This document shows, in pieces, positions 35,606 to 44,117 of a DNA stretch of 64,000 nucleotides. Below the pieces are notes generated by a model. The model was not told where the DNA came from. It did not search any database and saw only the letters and a program-made list of their open reading frames with translations. The stretch covers positions 124,001 through 188,000 of the forward strand of contig NZ_JACHIU010000001.1 of the NCBI RefSeq assembly GCF_014207705.1, given 5' to 3'. The position numbers were made by a program, and so were the translations under genes. This stretch comes from Sphaerisporangium rubeum. GTDB lineage: Bacteria; Actinomycetota; Actinomycetes; Streptosporangiales; Streptosporangiaceae. Position 1 is the first letter of the stretch. Every line of letters begins with the position of its first letter.

Positions 35606-38001
35606 GGGGTGGGTCCGACGCGTGCGGTGAGCGCCACGCGGAACTCGCTGGTGTGGCCGCCGGTGGAGCGGTGGAGCCACAGCTCCTCAGGTCCGGGGAG
35701 CATCTCCGAGATCGCGAGCGGGCCGGCGGCGGCCAGCGTGCGGAGGTGCTCCTGGGCCTGCGGGACGTCGAGGTCCAGGCAGACGGGCTTGGTCTCGGCG
35801 GGGCTGAGCGCGAAGACGTGGCGCGGCCAGCCGCGGCGTTCCCGCTCGGCGACCACGGCGGCGAACAGTTCGAGGCGGGTGGCGGCGGCCAGGACATCGG
35901 GGAGAGCGCCGGCGGGGAGGTCCCAGCGTTCACGCTGGACCACCAGGTCGCCGAGCACGAGCCTCGGGGTGTGCTCGCCGGCGCGCAGCCGGGGGAAGTC
36001 CACCGGGACGGGAGCGAAGACCCGCAGGTGCGGGTGATCGTCCTCACCGATGTACAGCGACAGCGGGCCGTTCGGACCGACCAGCTCGGGGACGCCGTCC
36101 CGCAGCACGGCACGCAGCTCGCCGGCGGCGACCGCGCGGCCGTCCGGAGCGCCGGACCGGCCGGTGACCTCGATGAACGTGCCGGGGTAGGTCGAGCCGA
36201 CGAGACCCTTGTGCTGACGGCGGTGCAGCACCGTGGCCGCGTGCTCCCTGCCTCCCCACACCTCCAGCACCGGCTCGACGTCCCCGGCCAGCTCGGCGGG
36301 GTCAGGAGCGAAGTGGGCCTGCAGGCCCCAGGCGAAGACGTACGGGTGGATCTCGCCGAGCACCAGCGGCGCGTCGTCGGCCGCCTGGAGCATCACGTCG
36401 GGGCTGACGAAGAACGCGCCGTCCGGCGGGTCGGTGAGATCGGCGACCGCCTCGGGGGTGAGGAAGGCCCGGCGGCCGTCGGAGACCGCGAGGAACCGGT
36501 CGAGCAGCGCGGTCCGCCACCGGCCCCAGGTGTCGAGCACGGGCTCGAAGGCGCCGGTCGCGAGGCGCGCGGCGAACACGTCGGCGAAGTCGAGGAACGG
36601 CAGCGATCCGCCGTGCTCGGCCAGCACCTCGGCCGCGAGTGCGCGCAGGCCTTCGTGCTGGACACGGCCGCCGGTGAGGCCGAGGCGCAGCACCGGGTCC
36701 AGGGCCCGCTCCAGCCGCCGCGCGGTCGCGGCGGGCCACCGTACCGGCTGGCCGTCGGCGTGGCAGTCCTCGAACAGGATGAACCGGTCGGCGTAGGTGC
36801 GTCCCTGGTTGCGGCGCGCGTCCGCGCCGGTGACCGACGTGAACAGCTCCTCGGCGGCTTCCAGGATCTTGGCGCGCTCGGCCACGCCGGGTTCCTCGGC
36901 GAACCGCGCGAGCAGCGCGTCGAAGTCCTCGGCGGCGTCTTTGAACCGCGCGGCGGCCGGGACGTCCGGCAGGCGTTCCACCACGTCGCGCAGGGGATAC
37001 ACGGTGGTCGAGCTCGGTTCCAGGTCCCGGCGCAGCAGCAGCGTGCGTTCCAGCGCGGCGACGCGACGCTCGGCCTCCTCAGGCCCGATCCCGGTGACGT
37101 CCCCGAGCTCGGCGGCCGTCCGCACGCCGTCGGCGGCGCGCACCAGCGCGAGATCGGCGCCGGTCAGCGGCACGGGGGTCCGGCCGGGTACGCGCGCGGT
37201 CCCGGTCTCGTCGATGATCGCGACCGGCAGCCGGCGTGGCGGCAGCCGCCTGCGGATGGACGGGATCGCGGCGGCGGCCCGGCCCCAGGCGACCGCCACC
37301 CAGAACGTCGCGAATGTTTCCCGTGAAGCAACGCCGGACGGCGTCTCGGGGCCGCACGCGATGGCGTCGGCCTCGGGGTCGACCCGGCCGAAGCAGACGG
37401 GGCCGAAGAAGCTCGTGGTCTCGTTCTTGGCGCCGAGACGCTGCAGGTAGGCGTACTCGCGCCGTTCGATCGCGCGGTCCCGCGCCGTACGCGAGGCGTC
37501 CACCGGTCGCTCGTCCCTGCGGACCAGCGAGTCCAGGAAGTCCGGCGAGAGCAGGAACACCGCCTCCCGCACGTCGGTCCGTCCGGTCGCGGCCCGCAGC
37601 CCCGCGGCGGCCGGCGGCTCCTCCTGCGCGAGCAGCTCACCGGCCCGCGCGGTGTGCGCGGCGGCCTCGTCCGACGCGCCGGTCCACTCCCGGTGGCCGG
37701 ACACCAGCTCCGCCGACCACGGCCCGGCCGGCAGCTCGGCCGGCGCGCGCCGGCCGACACGGGCCCGCAGCTTGGACAGAGCGCGCAGCGCGGCCTTGTC
37801 GCCGTGCGCGCGCAGCCGCTCGACCTCCGCCGGAATCGTGCTCTCCAGCAGCCCGGCGCGGGCCGCCTCGGCACGCTTGCCGCACCGGTGCGCCGCACGC
37901 AGCGCCGCCGCGGTGCGCGGGCAGTCCAGTCCGGCCAGCAGGCCGAACGGGAAGCCCGCGCGCCGCAGCACGAAGGTGTCGAGCATCCGGAACGCGGTCA
38001 T
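35602..38001 (-). CDS. LanB-like peptide aminoacyl-tRNA ligase (PEARL) 2
   Basis: A 799-residue paralogue. Landmarks: VLRRAGFPFGLL (residue 11), LQRLGAKNETTSFFGP (KNET 192-195), TYADRFILFEDC, FFVSPDVMLQA, LGEIHPYVFAWGLQAHFAPD, VVQRERWDLP, AETKPVCLDLD and EMLPGPEELWLHR. No C-terminal elimination domain. It has the expected all-family order and no insertions, so I regard it as functional. It is coupled on both sides: its ATG overlaps the TPR gene stop and its stop overlaps the start of the barrel protein. Which amino acid it loads, and onto which scaffold intermediate, is unknown. Confidence 0.87.
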   Translation of the reverse strand: MTAFRMLDTFVLRRAGFPFGLLAGLDCPRTAAALRAAHRCGKRAEAARAGLLESTIPAEVERLRAHGDKAALRALSKLRARVGRRAPAELPAGPWSAELVSGHREWTGASDEAAAHTARAGELLAQEEPPAAAGLRAATGRTDVREAVFLLSPDFLDSLVRRDERPVDASRTARDRAIERREYAYLQRLGAKNETTSFFGPVCFGRVDPEADAIACGPETPSGVASRETFATFWVAVAWGRAAAAIPSIRRRLPPRRLPVAIIDETGTARVPGRTPVPLTGADLALVRAADGVRTAAELGDVTGIGPEEAERRVAALERTLLLRRDLEPSSTTVYPLRDVVERLPDVPAAARFKDAAEDFDALLARFAEEPGVAERAKILEAAEELFTSVTGADARRNQGRTYADRFILFEDCHADGQPVRWPAATARRLERALDPVLRLGLTGGRVQHEGLRALAAEVLAEHGGSLPFLDFADVFAARLATGAFEPVLDTWGRWRTALLDRFLAVSDGRRAFLTPEAVADLTDPPDGAFFVSPDVMLQAADDAPLVLGEIHPYVFAWGLQAHFAPDPAELAGDVEPVLEVWGGREHAATVLHRRQHKGLVGSTYPGTFIEVTGRSGAPDGRAVAAGELRAVLRDGVPELVGPNGPLSLYIGEDDHPHLRVFAPVPVDFPRLRAGEHTPRLVLGDLVVQRERWDLPAGALPDVLAAATRLELFAAVVAERERRGWPRHVFALSPAETKPVCLDLDVPQAQEHLRTLAAAGPLAISEMLPGPEELWLHRSTGGHTSEFRVALTARVGPTP

Positions 38002-39884
38002 GCCGGTGTGGCCAGGTCGAGGGCGATCAGGCGGAAGGGACGGTTGAGCTTGGTGGTCGGCCGGGGAAGCGCGGCGGCCGGCGCCGCCGGGTCGTCGTCG
38101 TCCAGTGCGGCGATCAGCGCGGCGGCCTCCTTACGGAAGGCGAGACTCGCCGCGGCGAGTTCCCGCACGTCAGGCCCCGGCGTCTCACCGGCGGCGACGG
38201 CCCTGCCGGTGCGGGCCAGCGCCAAGGCGTAGGGGTCGCCGAGCGTGGTGGCCGCGGTCTCGGCCAGCGCGTACCACTCGCCGGCCCGCTCCCTGTCGCC
38301 GAGGTCCAGCAGCATGCCGCCGATCTCGGTGGCCAGGATCTGCTGGTGGAGCTGGTCGTCGAGCTTGCGTGCCAGCTCGTACGCGGAGGCGTACCCGGTG
38401 AGGGCCTCCTCGTCGCGTCCCGCGCGGTAGGCGAGCCCGGCGGCGCGGTAGGTGTGGTGCTTGAAGAAGCTGTCCCCCCACCCGGAGCTGATCTTGGCGA
38501 AGTGGTCCCACGTGCCGCTCGCCGTCTCGTACTTCTTCGCCATCTCCTGAAGCACACTGATGTTGGAGATCAGGTTGATCTTCAGGTGGGTCGCGTCGGC
38601 CGAGTGCAGCTTCGAGATCAGCGCGACGGCCTTCTTCTCCTCGCGCATCGCCTGCGGGTACTCCTTGGCCCGCACGTGGGCCAGCGCGCGGACGTTGCGC
38701 AGCCACGCCTGCTCGACCGAGGACACCTCCGACGGCACCTCGGCGAGCCGCCGCAGGCCGTGCTCGATGTCGGCGACACCGAGCGGCAGCGTGCCGGCGC
38801 GCTTGACGGCGAGCAGCGCGCGCAGCAGCAGCACCTGCGCCTCGCTCACCGCGTCCGGCGCGACGGCGGCGGCCTCGTCGAACTCCGTACGCGCGCCGTC
38901 GATGTCCTGCACCAGCGCGCGGACGACACCGATGGAGCGCCGCGCGAACGCGCGCAGGTGCTCGGGGGAGGCGGCGAGGTCCACGTGGACGCCGATGGCG
39001 GGGGTGCCGTCGCCGGGGTCGAGCGCCGTGAAGTGCTCGCGCACCGCGGCGCAGTCGAGCTCCGGCACCGTGTCGAGCAGCGCGAGCAGGGCCTCGGCGG
39101 CGAGGATGCCGCCTACGTGGTTGGCGCTGAAGAAGCAGGACCGGATGGCGAGCAGCGCCGACGCGGCCGTACGCTCCGGCGGCCCGGCGGGCTCACCGAG
39201 GACCTCCGACAACTGGCGGTGCTCAGGCACGTCGGCGGCCGGCAGGTCGTCGGCGAAGCCGGCGGACCCGGTGGACGGCTCGGGGACCGTCGCGTCGAGA
39301 CCGAGCCGGTCGAGCAGCGCCGTGAGGGTCGCGTGCCGCACGGCGGCGGCACGCGCGGACGTCGCGGCCGGCTGGTCCAGGCCGGTGAGCCACAGGCCGG
39401 TGCCGGTGGCGCCGCTCAGCGAGAGCCGTTCGGCGATCCGTGGCAGGGCCCGCAGGCTCACCACGTCGGCCTGACCGACGCCGCGCAGCAGCAACGGACG
39501 GCCCACCGCCACCAGGGCCGCGGTCACCGCCTCCGCGCCGGCGTCGAGCACCCGGAACACCTGCTCGGACTCGGCGTGCAGCCGCCGCTCCGACGGCGTG
39601 CCGGCGAGGTCGGCGAGCAGCGGCGCGCCGGGGAACGTCCCGGGGAACAACCATTCCCACTCCGGCGCGCGGCGCCGCGCGACCGCGTCCACGGCCTCGG
39701 GGGCCAGCGCGGTCAGCGCGGTCAGCACGGCACGCAGGGACGAGAAGGCGACGGGGAGCCGGGTACCCACGGCCACGACGACGGGCTCCGCGCCGGCCGC
39801 GGCCGGCGCGAGGCCGCCGACGTGCAGCACGTCACGCGGGGACTCCACCAAAGTATTCGTGACCATTCGCACCAGGGCTCCCAT
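37998..39884 (-). CDS. TPR-repeat protein in the PEARL operon
   Basis: A 628-residue protein. The N-terminal 200 residues form a mixed domain I do not recognise (VVVAVGTRLPVAF...PLLLRGVGQADVVSLRALPRIAERL). From about residue 240 to the end it is helical with tetratricopeptide-like pairs (AQVLLLRALLAVKRAG; HHTYRAAGLAYRAGRDEEALTGYASAYELARKL; LLDLGDRERAGEWYALAETAATTLG). No helix-turn-helix or nucleotide-binding motif was seen. It lies directly after the scaffold peptide gene and is coupled to PEARL 2, so it could present the scaffold or assemble the ligases, or act as a sensor. ATG 39884 follows CACAGGATCGCG. Confidence 0.75.
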   Translation of the reverse strand: MGALVRMVTNTLVESPRDVLHVGGLAPAAAGAEPVVVAVGTRLPVAFSSLRAVLTALTALAPEAVDAVARRRAPEWEWLFPGTFPGAPLLADLAGTPSERRLHAESEQVFRVLDAGAEAVTAALVAVGRPLLLRGVGQADVVSLRALPRIAERLSLSGATGTGLWLTGLDQPAATSARAAAVRHATLTALLDRLGLDATVPEPSTGSAGFADDLPAADVPEHRQLSEVLGEPAGPPERTAASALLAIRSCFFSANHVGGILAAEALLALLDTVPELDCAAVREHFTALDPGDGTPAIGVHVDLAASPEHLRAFARRSIGVVRALVQDIDGARTEFDEAAAVAPDAVSEAQVLLLRALLAVKRAGTLPLGVADIEHGLRRLAEVPSEVSSVEQAWLRNVRALAHVRAKEYPQAMREEKKAVALISKLHSADATHLKINLISNISVLQEMAKKYETASGTWDHFAKISSGWGDSFFKHHTYRAAGLAYRAGRDEEALTGYASAYELARKLDDQLHQQILATEIGGMLLDLGDRERAGEWYALAETAATTLGDPYALALARTGRAVAAGETPGPDVRELAAASLAFRKEAAALIAALDDDDPAAPAAALPRPTTKLNRPFRLIALDLATPA

Positions 39885-39951
39885 CGCGATCCTGTGGAAT
39901 TGGAAAAAGATGTCTCAGCGGTGAACCGCCGTTTTTCACAGGCCCGATGTG

Positions 39952-40092
39952 TCAGGCGAGCGGAGCGATGCGGTTCTCGATTTCCTCGAGCAGGAACTCC
40001 ATGTCGTCCAGGTCGCCGAGTTCATCGTCGTCCGCGGCGTCCTCCACCACGGAATCGACCGCGGATTCCGGAGCGATCTCCTCGTCGGCCAT
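39952..40092 (-). CDS. Scaffold (precursor) peptide of the PEARL pathway
   Basis: A 46-residue, very acidic peptide that is easily missed because of its size. ATG 40092 has an excellent ribosome site, AAGGAG seven bases upstream. It begins MADEEIAPESAVD, continues with an acidic run (AADDDELGDLDD) and ends MEFLLEEIENRIAPLA. There is no cysteine, and no Ser or Thr after residue 14, so it is not a lanthipeptide core. The FxLxEIENRIAPLA-like end is what I recall for scaffold peptides of ammosamide- and bha-type PEARL systems, where amino acids are added to the C-terminal residue. It heads the minus-strand operon, 67 bp before the TPR gene. Confidence 0.85.
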   Translation of the reverse strand: MADEEIAPESAVDSVVEDAADDDELGDLDDMEFLLEEIENRIAPLA

Positions 40093-40467
40093 ATGATGGC
40101 TCCTTTTCGAAGGTCGGTGGCGACCCGCTCATGACGCGTGTCACCAGGGTGTTCCTTGACCGTGCCGCCGCACGCACGGCGCGGGGCCAGGCATGGTGAA
40201 ACGGCGGGCCCCGCACTTCCCGGCGTCCCGGTAGCGCGGTGCCTGTCGTTCACAGATCCTGCTAACGGCGGCCCCTCGGTGTCTTCTTCTGACGTGCCGA
40301 GTTCGAGGCGTGCGGCGGCAGGAACGCAGCATTCTGGAAGACGGGCCGCGCGGCCTGGTCGGCTTACGGTTGGCGTCGAGCCCGTTCCGGTTCACGGCAC
40401 CGGCGACCTCTCACGCGACCCCGGAGTTCACGCACCATGGAACGGCCCTTGATTTCCAGGCGGCGCC
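40093..40467. promoter_or_regulatory. Divergent control region of the PEARL cluster
   Basis: 375 bp between the scaffold peptide gene (minus) and PEARL 3 (plus). It must contain both promoters. I could not identify reliable -35/-10 boxes or a clear operator, and no regulator gene is present in the cluster. Confidence 0.55.
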
Positions 40468-43032
40468 ATGACGCCTGATCCGGCCCGGTGGCACCCCGCG
40501 CCGCTGGCCCTGCTGCGCCGCACCGGCTTCCCCTTCGAGTCGCTCGGTCACCTCACCTCCGGTGAGGTGACCGGGTCCCTGACGGCGTACCGAGCGGCCC
40601 GCCGGCACGCCGAGGAGCTGTACGCGGAGTTCACCGGCGAGGTCTTCGCGAACGCCGTGCGCGAGCAGGAGGAGGCCGGGGCCGCGCCGCCGGTGTTCAA
40701 GGCCCTGTACCGAGTGCGCCGCGCCGCGGAACGGGCCGAGCCGCCACCGGCTCAGGCACTGACCGCACTGGAGTCCTTGGGTCCTGAGACCGCCGGGTGG
40801 GCCGCACGGCTGCGCGCCGCCTCGGCCCGGCTGGACGCCTGCCGTACCGAGGTGGAGACCACCGCCGAGAAGGCGCTGGCCCGGTCCCGCGCACTGCTGT
40901 GGGAGACCGCCGCCACCGAGGACTTCCGCGAGGCCGTCCTGCTGTCCAACCCCGGCGCCTACGAACGCGTGCTCCACCGGCACACCTCCACCGGCAGGCC
41001 CGTCCCCGCGCCTGCCTTGTCCGCTGGGAACGGCGCGACCCCGGACAATCGGGAGGTCGCGGTCACCGCAGCCGGTTCCTCCACCCCCACTGCCCCGGCC
41101 ACCCCCCTTCCCGCCACGCGGAACGCGAAGACGCGGCGTGAGGAGGGGCTGCTGTACGCGTACCTGCAGCGGTTCTGCGCCAAGAACGAGTCGGTGAGCT
41201 TCTTCGGGCCGGTGGACGCCGTGCGGGTCGAGCCGGAGTCGGCGGTCTCGCTGGAGATGACCCGGCGGCCCGGCACCTTGCAGGCGCGCTGGACGCGGGC
41301 CGCGCACTGGGCCGCCGAGGCGCTGGCGGCCCGTGCCGCCGCCGATCTCGCCGACCTGATCCCGCTGCGCCTGGCCCCGGGTCTCGCGGCCACCCCGGAC
41401 GGACGGCGGCTCACCCTGCCGGACGGCCGCGCCGCGCGCCTCGACCCGGCCTCCGCCGCCGCGGTACGCGCGTGCGACACCGGTCTCACCCTGACGCGTT
41501 TCACCGAGAAGGCCACCGGCGAGGAGGCCGCCGCCGCGCGGCGCCTGGTGGACCGCGGCGTCATCCGCCGCGACATCCCCCTCCCCACCGCTGTGGACGA
41601 CCCGCTCGCCACGCTCCGCGCCGCGCTCGCCGAACTCGGCGACGAGCGGTGGACGGCGGAACTGGACCGGTTCGCGGCGGCCGTGGCGCGGTTCGCGGCG
41701 GCGGGGGACGCCGAGCGGCTCTCGGCGTTGCAGGCGGCGGAGCAGGTGTTCGCCGAGCTGAGCGGGACCGAGCCGCGGCGGGCCGCCGGCACGATCTACG
41801 CCGACCGGCTGATCGTCACAGAGGACTGCCGTGGCGACGTCGTGGACGCCGCGATCGGCGGGCCGCTGCTCGCCGAGGTCTCCGCGAACCTCGATCCGGT
41901 GCTTCGGCTGTGCGCGGGTTACGGGCTGACCGTCGCCGACGCCGTCCACGAAAAGGCGCTGGAGCTGCACACCGAGCTGGCCACCGGTGGCGTGATCGGT
42001 TTCCTGCCGTTCATCGCGGCGCTCGACGCGCGGGTGGACATGGCGGCGATCACGGCCGCGCCGCAGGTCGCCGCCTGGCTGACCCGGCTCGCGGGCCTCG
42101 TGAGAGACCGGGACCGCGACGGCCTGGCCGAGCTGCCCCCGTCCGACGTCGCACCGCTCACCCGGCCCCTGCCACCCGGTCTCAGCGTCTCGCCGGACAT
42201 CTTCCTCGCCGCACCGGACGAGGAGGCGCTGCGTGACGGCGCCGCCGAACTGATCGTCGGCGAGATCCACCACGGCACCCAGATCTGGACGCACCTCGGC
42301 GCGCTGCTGCCGGACCACGACCGCGTCGCCGCCGGCCTCTCCGCGCTGCTCACCGTGGACGGCGAGCTCCCGGCGGCCCTCGTGCACCGCCGCACCCAGG
42401 GCAAGGCCTTCGAGCGCGACCTGCCGGGCCTCGACATCGAGGTGCTCGGCCGGTCCGCCAAGGACCCCGGCCGCCGACTTCGTGCCGCCGACGTGACGGT
42501 GGTGCGCGGCCCGGCGGGCCTGCGGCTGCGTCACCCCGGCCACGCGGAGCTGTTCCTGCGGCCGAGGGATCCGCGCGCCGCGTCGAGCTGGCTGTTCGGC
42601 CCGCCGCCTGTGGTCGCGCCGCCGCTCGCCGTGGAAGGCGGCTCCCCGCGTGTGCGCCTCGGTGGCGTCACGCTGTGGCGCCGCGCGTGGGACGTCCCCG
42701 CCGCCGCGCTCGACGACCTGCTGCGCGCCGCCGGCCCGGCGGACGCGCTGCTCGCCGCGGACGGGCTGCGTGCCGCGTACGGCCTGCCGTCCCGGGTCTT
42801 CGTCCGGGTGCCGGGTGAACGCAAGCCGTTCTTCGCCGACCTGACGGAACCGCTCAGCCTGGAGCACCTCGCGCACATGGCGCGCTCGGCGCCGGGCCCG
42901 CTGCGGTGCACCGAACTGCTGCCGGGACCGGACGGCTGGTGGCTGGCCGACCGGCGGGGCCGTTACAGCACCGAACTGCGGATGACGTACGTGACCAGCA
43001 CCGAGGGACCTCGCGGAAAGGGAAACCCATGA
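40468..43032 (+). CDS. LanB-like peptide aminoacyl-tRNA ligase (PEARL) 3
   Basis: An 854-residue paralogue, first gene of the plus-strand operon. Landmarks: LLRRTGFPFESL (residue 15), LQRFCAKNESVSFFGP (KNES 239-242), IYADRLIVTEDC, LSVSPDIFLAA, VGEIHHGTQIW, LWRRAWDVP, GERKPFFADLTEP and ELLPGPDGWWL. Two features set it apart: a Pro/Ala/Thr-rich insertion at about residues 175-222 before the KNE motif, and RRAW instead of the RERW seen in the other four. Either could reflect a different acceptor or tRNA. ATG 40468 has AGGCGG upstream. Its stop overlaps the oxidase start (ATGA). Confidence 0.86.
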   Translation: MTPDPARWHPAPLALLRRTGFPFESLGHLTSGEVTGSLTAYRAARRHAEELYAEFTGEVFANAVREQEEAGAAPPVFKALYRVRRAAERAEPPPAQALTALESLGPETAGWAARLRAASARLDACRTEVETTAEKALARSRALLWETAATEDFREAVLLSNPGAYERVLHRHTSTGRPVPAPALSAGNGATPDNREVAVTAAGSSTPTAPATPLPATRNAKTRREEGLLYAYLQRFCAKNESVSFFGPVDAVRVEPESAVSLEMTRRPGTLQARWTRAAHWAAEALAARAAADLADLIPLRLAPGLAATPDGRRLTLPDGRAARLDPASAAAVRACDTGLTLTRFTEKATGEEAAAARRLVDRGVIRRDIPLPTAVDDPLATLRAALAELGDERWTAELDRFAAAVARFAAAGDAERLSALQAAEQVFAELSGTEPRRAAGTIYADRLIVTEDCRGDVVDAAIGGPLLAEVSANLDPVLRLCAGYGLTVADAVHEKALELHTELATGGVIGFLPFIAALDARVDMAAITAAPQVAAWLTRLAGLVRDRDRDGLAELPPSDVAPLTRPLPPGLSVSPDIFLAAPDEEALRDGAAELIVGEIHHGTQIWTHLGALLPDHDRVAAGLSALLTVDGELPAALVHRRTQGKAFERDLPGLDIEVLGRSAKDPGRRLRAADVTVVRGPAGLRLRHPGHAELFLRPRDPRAASSWLFGPPPVVAPPLAVEGGSPRVRLGGVTLWRRAWDVPAAALDDLLRAAGPADALLAADGLRAAYGLPSRVFVRVPGERKPFFADLTEPLSLEHLAHMARSAPGPLRCTELLPGPDGWWLADRRGRYSTELRMTYVTSTEGPRGKGNP

Positions 43033-44117
43033 CCCGATACGACATCGCCGTCATCGGCGCCGGAGTGGTGGGTGCGTCCACCGCGCGCCTGCTCGCCGAC
43101 CAAGGCGCCTCGGTATGTGTGCTCGACGCCGGTGCGCGCGGCGGACGCGGCTCGCGCGCCGCGGCAGGCGTCGGGGTGCCGTCGGTGCGCCTGCTCGCCG
43201 ACCCGGTGATGCTCGGCTTCGCCGAGGCCGGCCGCAAGCAGTTGCTCGCCGACCTGGACGAGCTCACGGGGAACGACCCCGGCAGGCTGCGCACCGAGGC
43301 CGGGGTGATCCGGGTGGTGCGGACACCGCAGCACCGTGAGGAGCTGGAGACCGCCGCCGCCGGCCACCCCGGCTACCTCGGCGAGTGGCTGGAAGGCGAG
43401 CGGCTGACCGCCACCGAGCCGCTGCTGAGCATCGCCAAGATCCACGGCGCGTACTTCGACCCCACCGGCCTGGTGATGGACGCCGACGGTTACGTCACGC
43501 TGCTCCAGCAGGCCGCCGTCGCCGCCGGCGCGCAGCTGCGGCTCGGCACCCAGGTGTTCGGCGTCGAGTCGTCGGCGAGCGGTGTTCAGCTGCGCACGCA
43601 GGACGGCGCCATCGAGGCCGACCGGGTCGTCGTCGCCGCCGGCGCGTGGTCCGGCGCCATCCCCGGCCTCACACCGTTGCCGGTCCGTCCGCTGCGCGGC
43701 CAGATGCTGCGCCTGGACGCCACCGTCACCCTGCGGCACGTCGTGTCCGGTTCGGTGTACGCCGCGCCGAGCAGGTCCGGCACGGTCGTCGTCGGCGCCA
43801 CCGAGGAGAACGCGGGCTTCGCCGAGTCGGTGACCCCCGAGGGCCTGCTGGTGCTGACCGCGTTCCTCGGCCGCATGCTGCCGCGCCTCGCCTCCGGCAC
43901 CCTGCGCGATGCCTGGAGCGGCCTGCGCGCCACCGCGCCTGGCGGCCGTCCCCTGATCGGCACGGTTCCCGGCGACGACCGCGTGATCGCCGCCACCGGT
44001 CACGGCGGCCAGGGCATCCTCACCGGGGGGCTCACCGGACGCGCCGTCGCCGGTTACCTCGCCACCGGTGACGACGAGTGGGTGAGAGCGTTCACCCCGG
44101 CGCTGGAGCGCGGGTGA
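43029..44117 (+). CDS. FAD-dependent glycine/D-amino-acid oxidase (ThiO-like)
   Basis: A 362-residue flavoenzyme of the DAO family. The FAD-binding GxGxxG is IAVIGAGVVGASTARLLADQG (residues 6-26), with the acidic residue in CVLDAG. The substrate domain and the C-terminal FAD loop GHGGQGILTGGLTGRAVAGYL are present. In ammosamide-type pathways a glycine-oxidase homologue cleaves a PEARL-installed glycine so that its nitrogen stays as an aromatic amine; a similar role is proposed here. Start ATG 43029 overlaps the stop of PEARL 3; the stop overlaps the GTG of PEARL 4. This double coupling is strong evidence that it acts with the ligases. Thiamine synthesis is unlikely: no thi gene is near. Confidence 0.88.
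   Translation: MTRYDIAVIGAGVVGASTARLLADQGASVCVLDAGARGGRGSRAAAGVGVPSVRLLADPVMLGFAEAGRKQLLADLDELTGNDPGRLRTEAGVIRVVRTPQHREELETAAAGHPGYLGEWLEGERLTATEPLLSIAKIHGAYFDPTGLVMDADGYVTLLQQAAVAAGAQLRLGTQVFGVESSASGVQLRTQDGAIEADRVVVAAGAWSGAIPGLTPLPVRPLRGQMLRLDATVTLRHVVSGSVYAAPSRSGTVVVGATEENAGFAESVTPEGLLVLTAFLGRMLPRLASGTLRDAWSGLRATAPGGRPLIGTVPGDDRVIAATGHGGQGILTGGLTGRAVAGYLATGDDEWVRAFTPALERG

Noticed and set aside
40138..40452. A 104-codon frame in the divergent control region
   Set aside because: No ribosome site, composition unlike the neighbouring genes, and it occupies the only place for both promoters of the cluster.
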